Assembly (NCBI GenBank): GCA_964551445.1
Contig: CAZKCG010000007.1
Location: 1-64,000 of the forward strand
Origin: DAOPXV01 sp964551445
GTDB taxonomy: Bacteria > Muiribacteriota > UBA9980
Direction of reading: 5' to 3'
Length of the DNA: 64,000 nucleotides
This document shows positions 8,706 through 17,537 of the stretch, piece by piece; position 1 is the stretch's first letter, and every line of letters begins with the position of its first letter. The notes below the pieces were generated by a model, which made no database searches, was not told where the DNA came from, and worked only from the letters and a program-made list of their open reading frames with translations. The translations under genes were made by a program, and so were the position numbers.

Positions 8706-9406
8706 TGGCCAGAAGCAAACATTTCATATATCTAATATACTTATCGATGATATTGCCGTTCGCGGCGTCCTTTTTCTATTTCATAATAATGGCCGGCACG
8801 CCGGGCGCGAAGATTATTTACTCGCTGACCAAAGCCTTCATGCTTTTCATGGCCTTCTTCGTTTATACAAGACATTTCGGGTTCGGCCTCAATGAAGTTA
8901 AGGCATGGCCTCAATATTTCACCGCCAAAAATGCTTCCAGCGGTCTCATTTATGGCATCGTTATGGGCGGGTCCATTCTTCTCGTCCATGAGCTTTACTT
9001 CGCTCCTATCATATCGCCAATGGCTTTCAAGGTGCGGGAGCAGTGTCTCGCGTTCGGCATCGGCACACCTTTAAAATATCTCGTAATGGCGCTTGCCATC
9101 TCTTTCGTGAATTCGCTTTTCGAGGAGATCTTCTGGCGCTGGATGCTTATAGACACCCTCGCGCCGTATCACGGAAAAACCGCGGCCGTTATAATTGCGG
9201 CCGCCGGATTTTCTCTGCATCACTTCGTCGTGGTTTACAGATATTTCGGTGTGGCGATATCGGCGATATTCGGAACGGCAGTAATGATGGCGGGTTTGAT
9301 ATGGGGTATAATGTATCTCCGCTCGTCGTCGATCGTTTCGGCATGGATAAGCCACATAATAGCCGATCTTTTTATACTATATATTGGCTACAGGATGGCC
9401 TTTTAG
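8705..9406 (+). CDS. CPBP family intramembrane metalloprotease
   Basis: Membrane protein of the CPBP (CAAX protease/bacteriocin-processing, Rce1-like) family, about seven or eight membrane segments in 233 residues. The catalytic motif EExxxR is present as EEIFWR, followed by the second conserved motif FSLHHFVVV with its His. It starts in a TGATG overlap with the permease stop codon, so it belongs to the sugar operon. Such proteins process or modify membrane peptides; a direct role in sugar uptake is not evident and the link may be only co-expression. Confidence 0.85.
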   Translation: MARSKHFIYLIYLSMILPFAASFFYFIIMAGTPGAKIIYSLTKAFMLFMAFFVYTRHFGFGLNEVKAWPQYFTAKNASSGLIYGIVMGGSILLVHELYFAPIISPMAFKVREQCLAFGIGTPLKYLVMALAISFVNSLFEEIFWRWMLIDTLAPYHGKTAAVIIAAAGFSLHHFVVVYRYFGVAISAIFGTAVMMAGLIWGIMYLRSSSIVSAWISHIIADLFILYIGYRMAF

Positions 9407-9722
9407 CCTTTTGTGATCATTATGGCGTCTGAACGCCGGCTTTGTCCTGAAAAAACATAGCGGAAAGCGATTCGGAAAAACCGCTTCATTTAAATTTGTT
9501 TATTATCATTAAGTAGAAGCCCCAACTCTAAATCTGTTTAAAAAACAAGCAAAGAATTGTTTAAAAATTACTTGACAAAATCTAATTTCGGTTGTAAAAT
9601 TATTGTAGCTTTTAAATAAAAAACCTTTTGAAAATTGTCTTCCGGAAACAAGTTGAAAAAGTTTATTGAACTTCAAATTTGACTGGCCGCGGGGCGATTT
9701 TTTTATTTAAGGCAAAAAAACA
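9407..9722. other. Intergenic region upstream of the clostripain gene
   Basis: 316 bases with no credible gene. The first part contains an imperfect hairpin around 9460-9490 (AGCGG with CCGCT), a weak terminator candidate for the sugar operon. The second part carries a strong promoter at 9572-9600 and a leader of about 115 bases. Confidence 0.6.
9572..9600 (+). promoter_or_regulatory. Sigma70-type promoter for the clostripain-family gene
   Basis: Perfect TTGACA (9572-9577), 17-base spacer, TAAAAT (9595-9600) followed by TA. The same -10 sequence recurs at 11097, 19820, 28763 and 60124. Confidence 0.8.
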
Positions 9723-10925
9723 ATGAAAGAGAGTGTGAAGTGGGGTATGACAAGAAAAAGTTTAGTATTGGTTGTCGCCTTAATCGTTGTGGTTCTTTTC
9801 TCGAATGTAGTATTTGCTGCAGGTAACGTTCAGGGTGAGAAAGCTAAGGCAAAATGGACCTTCATAGTTTTCCTCAACGGCGATAATAATCTCGACGTAT
9901 ATGGCGATAAAGACATGGTCGAAATGAAGAAAATAGGTTCGACCGCTGACGTAAACGTACTCGTTCTCCAGGACCACGAAAGAAAACCCGTACAGAAGAT
10001 ACTCGTTAAAAAAGGATCCGTTCAGGTTCTCGAAACCATCCCCGAAGTCGACATGGGCGACTATAAAGAAATGGTAAAATTCGTAAAATGGTGCCACGAG
10101 AACTACCCCGCTGAAAAATATCTCGTTGACGTATGGAACCACGGCGCCGGCTGGAAAAGAAAAAAAGCACAGGTCTACAAAGGCATTTCCTATGACGACC
10201 AGTCAGGAAACCACATGACCACTCCTCAGCTCGGCGAAGCCATGAAACAGATAAAAGCCATAATCGGCCACAACGTAGACGTCCTCGGTATGGACGCCTG
10301 CCTCATGCAGATGATGGAAGTAGCTTACGAAGTTCGCGACAGCGTTAACCACATCGCGGCTTCCGAAGAAACCGAACCGGGCAACGGCTGGCCTTATGAC
10401 CTCGTTCTCGGGCCTCTCGTAAAAAATCCTTCGATGGACTCGGCCGCTCTCTCGACTCTTCTTGTTCAGGCTTACAAACAGGCTTACTCAGCCGGTTCAG
10501 AAGGCGTTACACAGTCGGCTGTAGACTGCTCGAAACTCGACGCGGTTAACGAAAAGCTCGAAGCCCTCGCTAAAGCCCTCATGGCAAAACTTTCCGACGC
10601 TAAAGTAAAAGCCGGAATCGACGCTGCCGCCGCTTCGGTTCAGGTTTACGCTTACGACGACAACTGCGACCTCGTTCACTTCTGCCAGCTCTTAAACAGC
10701 GGCATCAAAGACGACGCTATAAACAAAGCCGCTAACGAACTCATCGCGGTTGTAGCTTCGGCTCCTTCGAAAGCCGTTATATCGAACATGTTCGTGAACG
10801 ATTCAATGAAAAACTCGAACGGTCTCGCTATATACCTTCCGAAAACATCGGTAGCTTCAAACTACAAAGACATCGCTCTCGGCAAAACAGCATGGGCTGC
10901 TTTCATAAAAGCTTACCGCAAATAA
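9723..10925 (+). CDS. Secreted clostripain-family (C11) cysteine protease
   Basis: Exported peptidase of the C11 clostripain family (clan CD), expected to cut after Arg or Lys. A signal peptide ends near residue 32 (VLFSNVVFA). The fold begins at WTFIVFLNGDNNLD. The catalytic His is H140 in VWNHGAGW and the catalytic Cys is C193 in DACLMQMMEVAYE, the usual clan CD arrangement. The length of 400 is close to the compact members. The start at 9723 has TAAGG about 10 bases upstream; an internal ATG at 9747 would also leave an intact signal peptide. It has its own consensus promoter and terminator, and strongly skewed codon use (CTC, AAA and GTT dominate), which suggests high expression. Confidence 0.92.
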   Translation: MKESVKWGMTRKSLVLVVALIVVVLFSNVVFAAGNVQGEKAKAKWTFIVFLNGDNNLDVYGDKDMVEMKKIGSTADVNVLVLQDHERKPVQKILVKKGSVQVLETIPEVDMGDYKEMVKFVKWCHENYPAEKYLVDVWNHGAGWKRKKAQVYKGISYDDQSGNHMTTPQLGEAMKQIKAIIGHNVDVLGMDACLMQMMEVAYEVRDSVNHIAASEETEPGNGWPYDLVLGPLVKNPSMDSAALSTLLVQAYKQAYSAGSEGVTQSAVDCSKLDAVNEKLEALAKALMAKLSDAKVKAGIDAAAASVQVYAYDDNCDLVHFCQLLNSGIKDDAINKAANELIAVVASAPSKAVISNMFVNDSMKNSNGLAIYLPKTSVASNYKDIALGKTAWAAFIKAYRK

Positions 10926-10953
10926 TTAAGTTTAAATAAAAAAACTTAAATAA

Positions 10954-10994
10954 AAATAAGGGGATGCGTGAAGAGCGCGTCCCTTTATTTTTTT
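10954..10994 (+). terminator. Rho-independent terminator of the clostripain gene
   Basis: A 15-bp stem (10954-10968 with 10976-10990, two G-U pairs) around a 7-base loop, ending in a run of T. It follows the stop codon by about 28 bases. Confidence 0.88.
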
Positions 10995-11073
10995 GTCTTT
11001 TTCAGTGATGAAAAAGAATGAAAAGATGCTCTGAAATCCGGTCTAATTATTTTAGAAAATTTAAGATTTATCC

Positions 11074-11102
11074 TTGACACGGAGGGGTTGTTCTGTTAAA
11101 AT
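11074..11102 (+). promoter_or_regulatory. Promoter upstream of the nucleotide kinase-like gene
   Basis: TTGACA (11074-11079), 17-base spacer, TAAAAT (11097-11102) followed by TA. It implies an untranslated leader of about 240 bases before the ATG at 11348. Confidence 0.75.
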
Positions 11103-11347
11103 TAATCTATCTTGAAAACAACGAACTTACAGTAAATACGGCGCTTTTTAATAACATCATACGTTGTCTCCCAAATATCAGGTTTTTTGAATATGCACGT
11201 TCCGTCATTGGCGGCCTATCAAACTCCGCCACGGTTGACGCGTACTTTTATTAATATAACGAAAAACTGATTTTGAACGGTTTTAAAAAGCGGTATTTCA
11301 GCTGACTAATTGTGAACATTTATATTTTATAAGGAGATAAATACTTA

Positions 11348-11956
11348 ATGCGAAACATTTTCATCATCGGAAAAATGGGTTCAGGAAAAGACACACTCGC
11401 AGAACTTTTAGTGAAACACTTTAACTTCAGACAGATCTCCATCGCCGGAAGACTCAAAACCATCGCCGAACTTTTATACGCGGACGTGTTCGCGGGAACC
11501 GACCGCAACCAGAAAAGAGCCATTCTCCAGAAACTCGGCGACCTACTCAGAAGCCAGAATATCAACATTCTAAACGACGCTTTAATGCGCGAGATCAAAG
11601 TTAAAAATATGGAACCGGTCGTCATTTCGGACGTGCGCTATTCCATGGAATACGATTATTTCACTTCTCAGGACTTTATTCCCGTAAGAATAAATATTGA
11701 CGATAAGGTCCGTTTCGACAGACTTTTATCGCGCGACGGAACCTATCCTTCGCTTGAAACGCTCAACCACAAGAGCGAGAACGACATCTGCGTGGCCACG
11801 AACAGGCCCTTTATAGAGGTCAATAACAACGGTTCGGTGGAAGATCTCGAAAAAGAAGCGATCGAACTTATCAGAACCAGGATAATAACCTACGAAAAAG
11901 CAATGGGAATGACCGAAAGCGTCGTACCAGCATATGAGCAGGCCGCGGTTAATTAA
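11348..11956 (+). CDS. P-loop deoxynucleotide monophosphate kinase-like protein
   Basis: Small P-loop NTPase of 202 residues with Walker A GKMGSGKDT (8-16), the GxxGSGKD form of nucleoside monophosphate kinases. The segment VVISDVRYSMEYDYF (about 97-111) matches the 'sDVRf..E' element of phage-type deoxynucleotide monophosphate kinases, and RLLSRDG follows as a lid-like Arg-rich stretch. It may phosphorylate a (d)NMP; a dephospho-CoA-kinase-like role is an alternative. AAGGAG lies upstream of the ATG. The very long leader is unusual for such a gene. Confidence 0.7.
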   Translation: MRNIFIIGKMGSGKDTLAELLVKHFNFRQISIAGRLKTIAELLYADVFAGTDRNQKRAILQKLGDLLRSQNINILNDALMREIKVKNMEPVVISDVRYSMEYDYFTSQDFIPVRINIDDKVRFDRLLSRDGTYPSLETLNHKSENDICVATNRPFIEVNNNGSVEDLEKEAIELIRTRIITYEKAMGMTESVVPAYEQAAVN

Positions 11957-12085
11957 CGACGCGTCTTTTCACGCGCGACAGTAAAGCGGCCAAAATATCA
12001 ACGGAACAAACCATTATCAGAGGTTTTTGAAAATCATGCCACGGACGCAGCCGGATACGCGCATCTTTATCTGGAGGAGTCGTTT

Positions 12086-12958
12086 ATGATAAGAAGTCCT
12101 TATGTCGCCGGACAGTTCTATAGCTCGGCCGGAACAAAACTCACGACGGAGATAGAAAGCTGTTTTTTGTCGCATATAGGACCGGGACGGCTTCCTGAAT
12201 TTGAAAAAACCGGAAACACGAATAAATTCAGAGGCGGGGTCGCGCCTCACGCCGGATATATGTATTCCGGCCATGAGGCGGCCCACCTTTATTTAAAGAT
12301 GTTTGAAACAGGGTTCCCGGACACCGTTATAATATTAGGCCCCGCTCACAGGGCCATTTCAGCGGCAAAGATAGCCGTCTACTGCGGCGATGGTTTTGAG
12401 ACCCCGCTCGGCGTCTGTCCCGTCGATAAAGCATTCGCTAGTGAAATAGCCGCGGCCGCGCCCTTCGCCAGGGATGAAAAGGTCCACCTGCCGGAACATT
12501 CACTCGAAGTTCAAATACCATTCCTCCAATATATTTACGGGGCCGCTAAAAGAACGGACGATCTCCAGATCGTTCCGCTGTGCGTGGCCGACCAGGGATA
12601 TGAAACTTCGTGCGAGGCGGCTGCGGCCCTCGCGGAAATTATTAAAAGAACCAAAAGAAATGCGGCTATAATAGCATCTTCCGATTTTTCTCATTATATA
12701 CCGGCCGATGACGCTTATAAATTTGATAAGTACGCCATTGACGCGATAGCCGAACTGGACATGAAAAAAATGTATCAGGCGATAAATAAGTACGATATCT
12801 CGATGTGCGGCTACGGCCCTATATCCATCGCGGTCCAGACGCTTAAAAAGTTATACGACATACATCCAGAACTTTTAAAATACGGCACTTCCGGTGACGT
12901 TTCAAAAATGCCCGAGGTCGTCGGATACGCCGCGATCTCATTTACCACGAACGATTAA
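12086..12958 (+). CDS. amrB: MEMO1 family protein (AmmeMemoRadiSam system protein B)
   Basis: Member of the MEMO family, related to class III extradiol dioxygenases. Landmarks are SPYVAGQFY at the start, APHAGYMYSG (H55), ILGPAHR, LPEHSLEVQIPFLQ and ASSDFSHY. The length of 290 is typical. In many genomes it is encoded beside an AMMECR1 protein and a radical SAM enzyme. Neither partner is present here, so its role stays open. GGAGGAG lies 7 bases before the ATG. The HEAT-repeat gene follows after 17 bases and is probably co-transcribed. Confidence 0.9.
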   Translation: MIRSPYVAGQFYSSAGTKLTTEIESCFLSHIGPGRLPEFEKTGNTNKFRGGVAPHAGYMYSGHEAAHLYLKMFETGFPDTVIILGPAHRAISAAKIAVYCGDGFETPLGVCPVDKAFASEIAAAAPFARDEKVHLPEHSLEVQIPFLQYIYGAAKRTDDLQIVPLCVADQGYETSCEAAAALAEIIKRTKRNAAIIASSDFSHYIPADDAYKFDKYAIDAIAELDMKKMYQAINKYDISMCGYGPISIAVQTLKKLYDIHPELLKYGTSGDVSKMPEVVGYAAISFTTND

Positions 12959-12975
12959 GGCGGTGTTTTAGTAAA

Positions 12976-15426
12976 TTGAAGGCTTTAGAATTATACATTG
13001 CTGACCTGAAAAGCACTATACATGAAAAAAGAAAGCGCGCCATAAACGCGCTTATTTCTCTTAAGGAAAAGGAAGCGGTCAAACCGCTTCTTGTCATCGC
13101 GAACGACCGCAACATCGAGATCCGTTACATGGTCGCCAAGGCTTTCGGCGTGCTCGAAGATAAAATATTGATCGACACCCTCATAAAATACCTCGGCGAC
13201 GAATCGCCCAAGGTAAGATACCGCGCCGCCATGAGTCTTATGAATTATAAACACGAAAAAGCCGTCCAGCCTTTGATTAATTCGCTGAACGACCCCGACG
13301 AGAACGTCCGCTACTGGGTTTCTAAAGCCCTCGCCAAATCAGCCACCGAATACGGAATCACGAAACTCATAACATGCCTTTCATCGCCGGAATGGATAAT
13401 CCGAAAGACCGCTTCACACGCCATCATTGACATTGGAAAACCAGCTCTGCCCGGACTTTTCGAATCATTGAAAACGACAGGCGAAGACGCCCGTTTCTGG
13501 GCCATAAAAACTCTCGGAAAAATAGCCGATCAGGCGGCGACGCCTCATATACTTCCGTATCTCACCGACCGCAACCAGGACGTCCAGATAGCTGCGCTCG
13601 GCGCCCTCGGAAACATATCCGACGCGCGCGCGGTAGCCCCGCTCATGGCGCTTCTGGAAACCCGGGAAGGCCATTTGAGGCCGCATCTCAAAGAGGCCCT
13701 CTGCCGCATCGGCGACAGATGCCTGCCGCAGCTTATAAAAGCCCTCGCGTCCAGCGACTGGAACGCCAGGCGTCTCGCCGCATCGGTGCTCGGCGAAATA
13801 GGCGGACGCTCGATCGAACTACTGATGTCCGAGCTCAAAACGACCAATGACGACCAGCTTTATTGGATAGTTGAGGCGCTCGGGACGTTAGGCGATAAGG
13901 TCGTCACTTTAAGCCTCGTCGATCTTTTGAAACATCCTAAAACCGAGATACGCGTGGCGGTCATCAAAGCCCTTGGAAAGATCCGCGACGAACGATCGTT
14001 CGAGCCTCTGTTCTCGGTCATGGAAGAAAGCGACGACGAGGTCGTTTCCGCCCTCGTCAGCACAATATCAGGCTTCGGCGGGGCGGCCGTTAATTTTCTC
14101 ATAAAGGATCTCGGTTCATCCAAATGGCAGGTCCGCCATAACGCCGCGCACTGCCTGATGGCCATAGGTCCGAAAGTGGCGCCGCGAATGATGGAACTTT
14201 TAGACTGCAAGAACCGCGACGTCTGTTACTGGGCGTCAGAGATAATAGTTTCATTCGGAAAACACCTTGAAGACGAGCTGATGGAGCTCGTGGAATCAGG
14301 AAATTACGATCAGCGCTTCTATTCATCGAAGATCCTCGGAAGGATAAGATCGGAAAAATCCATTAGCGTTCTCATAAGCGCTCTGCATGACGAATACTGG
14401 TCGGTGCGCAAGAACGCCGCGTTCTCGCTGGGCGAACTTAAAAGCACCGAGGCACTTCCCGCGCTCATAAAATCGCTTAAAGACGAAGACGAGGACCTGC
14501 GGACGGAAATTTGCATCTCGATCTCTAAAATGGAGGTCCCTCAGGCCGGTAAATATCTCATACCATATATCGACGACGAGTTCTCAACCGTACGCATCGC
14601 CGCCATAAACGCCGTATCCAGGCTCGGCTATTCCGACGCCATCGCCCAGATATCCGCCCATATAGCCGACGACAACATCCAGGTGCGCATCGCCGCCATA
14701 AAAGCGGCCGGAGCCCTCAAAGCTGAAGCCTGCAGCAACCTTCTTTTAAAACAGATGAATATGCCCGAACTTCGAGAACACGTTATTTCCGCCCTCGGCG
14801 AGATAGGATCGTTCTCGAACATAAAATATCTGGTCGCCGTGCTTTCCAAAAGCGAAGACCGCGAAGAACGGGCTCTTTCCGCGAAAGTACTCGCCGGCTA
14901 CGACCAGCGCGAAGTTATAAAATACCTGTCCGAAGCCATTTCCGACGAGTTTTACATCGTTCGTAAGAACGCGGCGTTAAGCCTCACGCTCATCAATGAA
15001 CGGCGCAGGGCATCAGAAAAAAGCAGGGATATCGGCGGTTCCGAAGCGGAATCGCTATATTCGCTCGGCATGAACTTTATGAACGCGAAAAAATATTCCG
15101 AGGCCATAGTAGCTTTTCAGCGCGTATTAAGCATAGATCCGAAAAACTTCAATTCGATCATAAAACTTGGAATAGCTTATGAGAACAAAGACATGATGAA
15201 CGAAGCGATAGAATGTTTCACTAAATGCATCGCCCATTCGCCGAATCGGCCCGAAGGCTATATTTATCTCGGCGTCGCTCTCGGCAGCGTTAAAAAATAT
15301 GAAGAGGCTCTTTTAAACCTTAAAAAGGCCGAACAGTGCTCCAAAAACAGGAACACTCTCGACATCGTTCAAAAACTTATTAAAAAGATAAAATCTTCGA
15401 TGTTCTCTCACTACAGCGGTTCCTGA
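12976..15426 (+). CDS. HEAT-repeat protein with C-terminal TPR domain
   Basis: An 816-residue protein that looks cytoplasmic, built of about 20 HEAT/PBS-lyase-type repeats of 31 residues (residues about 5-680; recurring patterns such as VRYRAAMSL, RKTASHAIIDIG and VRIAAIKAAGAL). A TPR block follows at about 690-800 (AESLYSLGMNFMNAKKYSEA, AIECFTKCIAHSPN). Such solenoids are protein-interaction scaffolds. No catalytic motif is present. The start is TTG at 12976, with AAGGCGG 12 bases upstream; no in-frame ATG exists near it. It follows the MEMO-family gene closely. Its stop lies 2 bases from the stop of the convergent pilin-like gene. Confidence 0.88.
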   Translation: MKALELYIADLKSTIHEKRKRAINALISLKEKEAVKPLLVIANDRNIEIRYMVAKAFGVLEDKILIDTLIKYLGDESPKVRYRAAMSLMNYKHEKAVQPLINSLNDPDENVRYWVSKALAKSATEYGITKLITCLSSPEWIIRKTASHAIIDIGKPALPGLFESLKTTGEDARFWAIKTLGKIADQAATPHILPYLTDRNQDVQIAALGALGNISDARAVAPLMALLETREGHLRPHLKEALCRIGDRCLPQLIKALASSDWNARRLAASVLGEIGGRSIELLMSELKTTNDDQLYWIVEALGTLGDKVVTLSLVDLLKHPKTEIRVAVIKALGKIRDERSFEPLFSVMEESDDEVVSALVSTISGFGGAAVNFLIKDLGSSKWQVRHNAAHCLMAIGPKVAPRMMELLDCKNRDVCYWASEIIVSFGKHLEDELMELVESGNYDQRFYSSKILGRIRSEKSISVLISALHDEYWSVRKNAAFSLGELKSTEALPALIKSLKDEDEDLRTEICISISKMEVPQAGKYLIPYIDDEFSTVRIAAINAVSRLGYSDAIAQISAHIADDNIQVRIAAIKAAGALKAEACSNLLLKQMNMPELREHVISALGEIGSFSNIKYLVAVLSKSEDREERALSAKVLAGYDQREVIKYLSEAISDEFYIVRKNAALSLTLINERRRASEKSRDIGGSEAESLYSLGMNFMNAKKYSEAIVAFQRVLSIDPKNFNSIIKLGIAYENKDMMNEAIECFTKCIAHSPNRPEGYIYLGVALGSVKKYEEALLNLKKAEQCSKNRNTLDIVQKLIKKIKSSMFSHYSGS

Positions 15427-15428
15427 GT

Positions 15429-15767
15429 TTACAGGACGCCGTGATAGGCGCATCTGACGCGCGCTTCAGCCGGCGAGAAAAAATAGTTGTATCTGGTCGG
15501 CATCGAAGGGCACTTAGGGACGATCTTAGACGACGTCTTCAGCGTGGATTTCAGTTGATCGATCTCCGCGAGTTTCGTTCCGCCCTGAGACTGGAATATT
15601 TCGATCGCTTCGTTGAGCGTACCCATGTTTTTGCGGCACTGCCATTCCTGAAAAAAGAGCATGGCCTGATATGTGCTGAAACCTATGAAAAAAATAATTC
15701 CGCCGTAAATAAACAACTCAACGAGGGTAATTCCTTTTTTGGATTTCCCGGACAGGCTTATTTTCAT
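15429..15767 (-). CDS. Small type IV pilin-like protein
   Basis: A 112-residue protein with a class III prepilin leader: basic KSGKSKKG, then cleavage before ITLVE. Gly is at -1 and Glu at +5, followed by a 20-residue hydrophobic helix. The remaining ~80 residues end in a short Cys-containing tail (RVRCAYHGVL), and a second Cys lies near residue 54. It is probably a minor pilin or pseudopilin assembled by the pilus machinery encoded at 39-43 kb. It is transcribed alone from a promoter at 15849-15877. Confidence 0.8.
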   Translation of the reverse strand: MKISLSGKSKKGITLVELFIYGGIIFFIGFSTYQAMLFFQEWQCRKNMGTLNEAIEIFQSQGGTKLAEIDQLKSTLKTSSKIVPKCPSMPTRYNYFFSPAEARVRCAYHGVL

Positions 15768-15848
15768 GTTTCTCTCCTAAAATATTTTTAAAAAACTATT
15801 TCATTTTAATACGAAATGGTATATAATGATTTTACGGTTTCGACCATC

Positions 15849-15877
15849 ATTATAACAAAATAATATTTTATTTGCAA
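15849..15877 (-). promoter_or_regulatory. Promoter of the small pilin-like gene
   Basis: On the minus strand: TTGCAA (15877-15872), 17-base spacer, TATAAT (15854-15849), about 80 bases before the start codon. Confidence 0.65.
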
Positions 15878-15879
15878 GC

Positions 15880-15907
15880 TTGAGTTAATTCGCCCCGAAT
15901 TGATAAT
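15880..15907 (+). promoter_or_regulatory. Possible promoter for the NHL lipoprotein operon
   Basis: TTGAGT (15880-15885), 16-base spacer, GATAAT (15902-15907). The match is weaker than elsewhere in the window and transcription would begin only about 12 bases before the start codon. Confidence 0.3.
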
Positions 15908-15925
15908 TTTTAAAAGTGAGGCGGT

Positions 15926-16939
15926 ATGAAATACAATTTTTTTGAAAATAAATTTTTCACATCGAGAATTTTAGCGCTTTTGATCCTTTCCATTTTAACT
16001 TCCCTTTTCGCCACCGGCTGTTTCGAGCCTAAAATGAGCTACATAAGGGAGTTCGGCGCCGACGGGAAAGGTTCGGGCGAATTCAATATGCCGACCGACA
16101 TCGCCGTCAACTCGAAAGGCGATATTTTTATCTGCGACACCAAAAACAACCGCGTGTGCGTCTATAATTCAAACTGCGAATACGTCAAATCCATCGGAAA
16201 CGCAGGTGTGATGAATTTAAAAGAACCTTACGGCATCTGCACCGACACGGCCGACAATGTATACGTCGCGGATACGGGCAACAGCCGGATAATAAAATTC
16301 GACCCGAGCGGCCGTTTTTTAATGGAGCTATATTCCACCGTCAAACTGGGCCAGCCAAAAGACCCGAATAACTCACTTAAAATGCCTTATGACGTAGCGG
16401 TCACGCACGAGGGAAGAATATTCGTCGTCGATCTTTCCAACAGGCTTTTAATTTACGAGCCTACCGGTGTATGCTCTCAAAAACTCGGCGGAAAAGGTTC
16501 CGGCGCGAGTAATTTTGACGTTCCTTCGCGCGTCGTGGTCACCGCCCATGATCCGAGCGAACGCCAGTATTACATTTACGTGGCGGATGCTTTCAATTCC
16601 CGCGTCACTAAATTTAACAACGAATTTAAAACGATCTATGAGATCAAGGATAAGGGCATGTTCCAGTATATCCGCGATCCCCGCGGCCTTGCGATCCTGC
16701 CCAATAAATCGATAATCCTGACCGACTGCGGAAGCATGCCGATCGCCGCGTTCTCATCCCAGGGCGTCCTTGAAGGTTCGGGCGGCTCTTTCGGAACCGG
16801 CCGCGGAAAGATCCTTTCTCCGGGCGGAGTTGCCGTCGACGTTCAGAGAAAAAAAATATACGTTTCAGACGCGCTTCAAAACAAGATAATGGTATATTCA
16901 TTACACAAGGAAACTTTAAGAGAAACATCAGGGGAGTAA
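15926..16939 (+). CDS. NHL-repeat lipoprotein
   Basis: Envelope-anchored six-bladed NHL beta-propeller. The leader ends in a lipobox-like FATGC with C32 as the acylated residue (Ala at -3 instead of Leu). Repeats are clear: FNMPTDIAVNSKGDIFICDT, LKEPYGICTDTADNVYVADT, LKMPYDVAVTHEGRIFVVD and further copies to the C terminus (GGVAVDVQRKKIYVSDAL). NHL propellers act in protein binding or as scaffolds. It is the first gene of a run that continues through the glycosylase (6-base gap) into the pseudopilin cassettes, so an accessory role in pseudopilus assembly is possible (inference). Confidence 0.88.
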   Translation: MKYNFFENKFFTSRILALLILSILTSLFATGCFEPKMSYIREFGADGKGSGEFNMPTDIAVNSKGDIFICDTKNNRVCVYNSNCEYVKSIGNAGVMNLKEPYGICTDTADNVYVADTGNSRIIKFDPSGRFLMELYSTVKLGQPKDPNNSLKMPYDVAVTHEGRIFVVDLSNRLLIYEPTGVCSQKLGGKGSGASNFDVPSRVVVTAHDPSERQYYIYVADAFNSRVTKFNNEFKTIYEIKDKGMFQYIRDPRGLAILPNKSIILTDCGSMPIAAFSSQGVLEGSGGSFGTGRGKILSPGGVAVDVQRKKIYVSDALQNKIMVYSLHKETLRETSGE

Positions 16940-16944
16940 CTGAA

Positions 16945-17529
16945 ATGAATCGCGTTTTTGAAAAAATATGCGGCGAGATCCGCTCATGTTTTCAATGCCC
17001 TCTCGGAAAAACGAGAAATAACGCCGTCTGCGGCGAAGGAAATTTGAAAGCAAAACTCATGTTCATAGGCGAGGCGCCCGGCGCCGAAGAGGATGCGCAG
17101 GGAAAACCTTTCGTAGGCCGCGCGGGGCAATTGCTCACTAAAATACTCGACGCCGCCGAAATATCCCGGGATGAAGTTTTCATCACCAATATTTTGAAAT
17201 GCAGGCCGCCGGATAACAGAAAACCGCTGCCTGAAGAAATGCACGCTTGCAAACAATATCTTTTCAAACAGATAGAAGTCATAAAACCAGCTATAATAGG
17301 CGCTTTAGGAAGCACGGCCGCTCATTTCCTGCTAGGCGGGGACAAGGTCGGCACGATATCGAAGATACGCGGCAAATGGTTCGATTTCAACGGAAACATA
17401 AAACTCATGCCGCTTTTTCACCCCAGCTATCTTCTGCGCAATCCTTCTAAAGAGACGGGATCGCCCAAACACCAGATGTGGGGAGATATCCGCGACATCA
17501 AAAAAGCCTACGACGAAATGAAAGGTTAA
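16945..17529 (+). CDS. Family 4 uracil-DNA glycosylase (Fe-S)
   Basis: Removes uracil from DNA in base-excision repair. Four cluster cysteines are in family positions: C15 and C18 (CFQC), C86 (KCRPP) and C102. Motif 1 is GEAPGAEED (42-50) and motif 2 is HPSYLLR (H159). The 194-residue length is typical of the thermophile-type family 4 (UDGa) enzymes. GGGGAG precedes the ATG across the previous stop codon. Its position between a lipoprotein gene and pseudopilin genes looks like accidental operon sharing. Confidence 0.95.
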   Translation: MNRVFEKICGEIRSCFQCPLGKTRNNAVCGEGNLKAKLMFIGEAPGAEEDAQGKPFVGRAGQLLTKILDAAEISRDEVFITNILKCRPPDNRKPLPEEMHACKQYLFKQIEVIKPAIIGALGSTAAHFLLGGDKVGTISKIRGKWFDFNGNIKLMPLFHPSYLLRNPSKETGSPKHQMWGDIRDIKKAYDEMKG

Positions 17530-17537
17530 TTTAAAAT

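Larger units (their letters stand above)
10926..11347. other. Intergenic region with terminator, promoter and long leader
   Basis: 422 bases with no gene. It contains the terminator at 10954-10994, the promoter at 11074-11102, and a leader of about 235 bases with a small hairpin TGGCGG (11209-11214) / CCGCCA (11226-11231). I recognise no known riboswitch. Confidence 0.6.
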
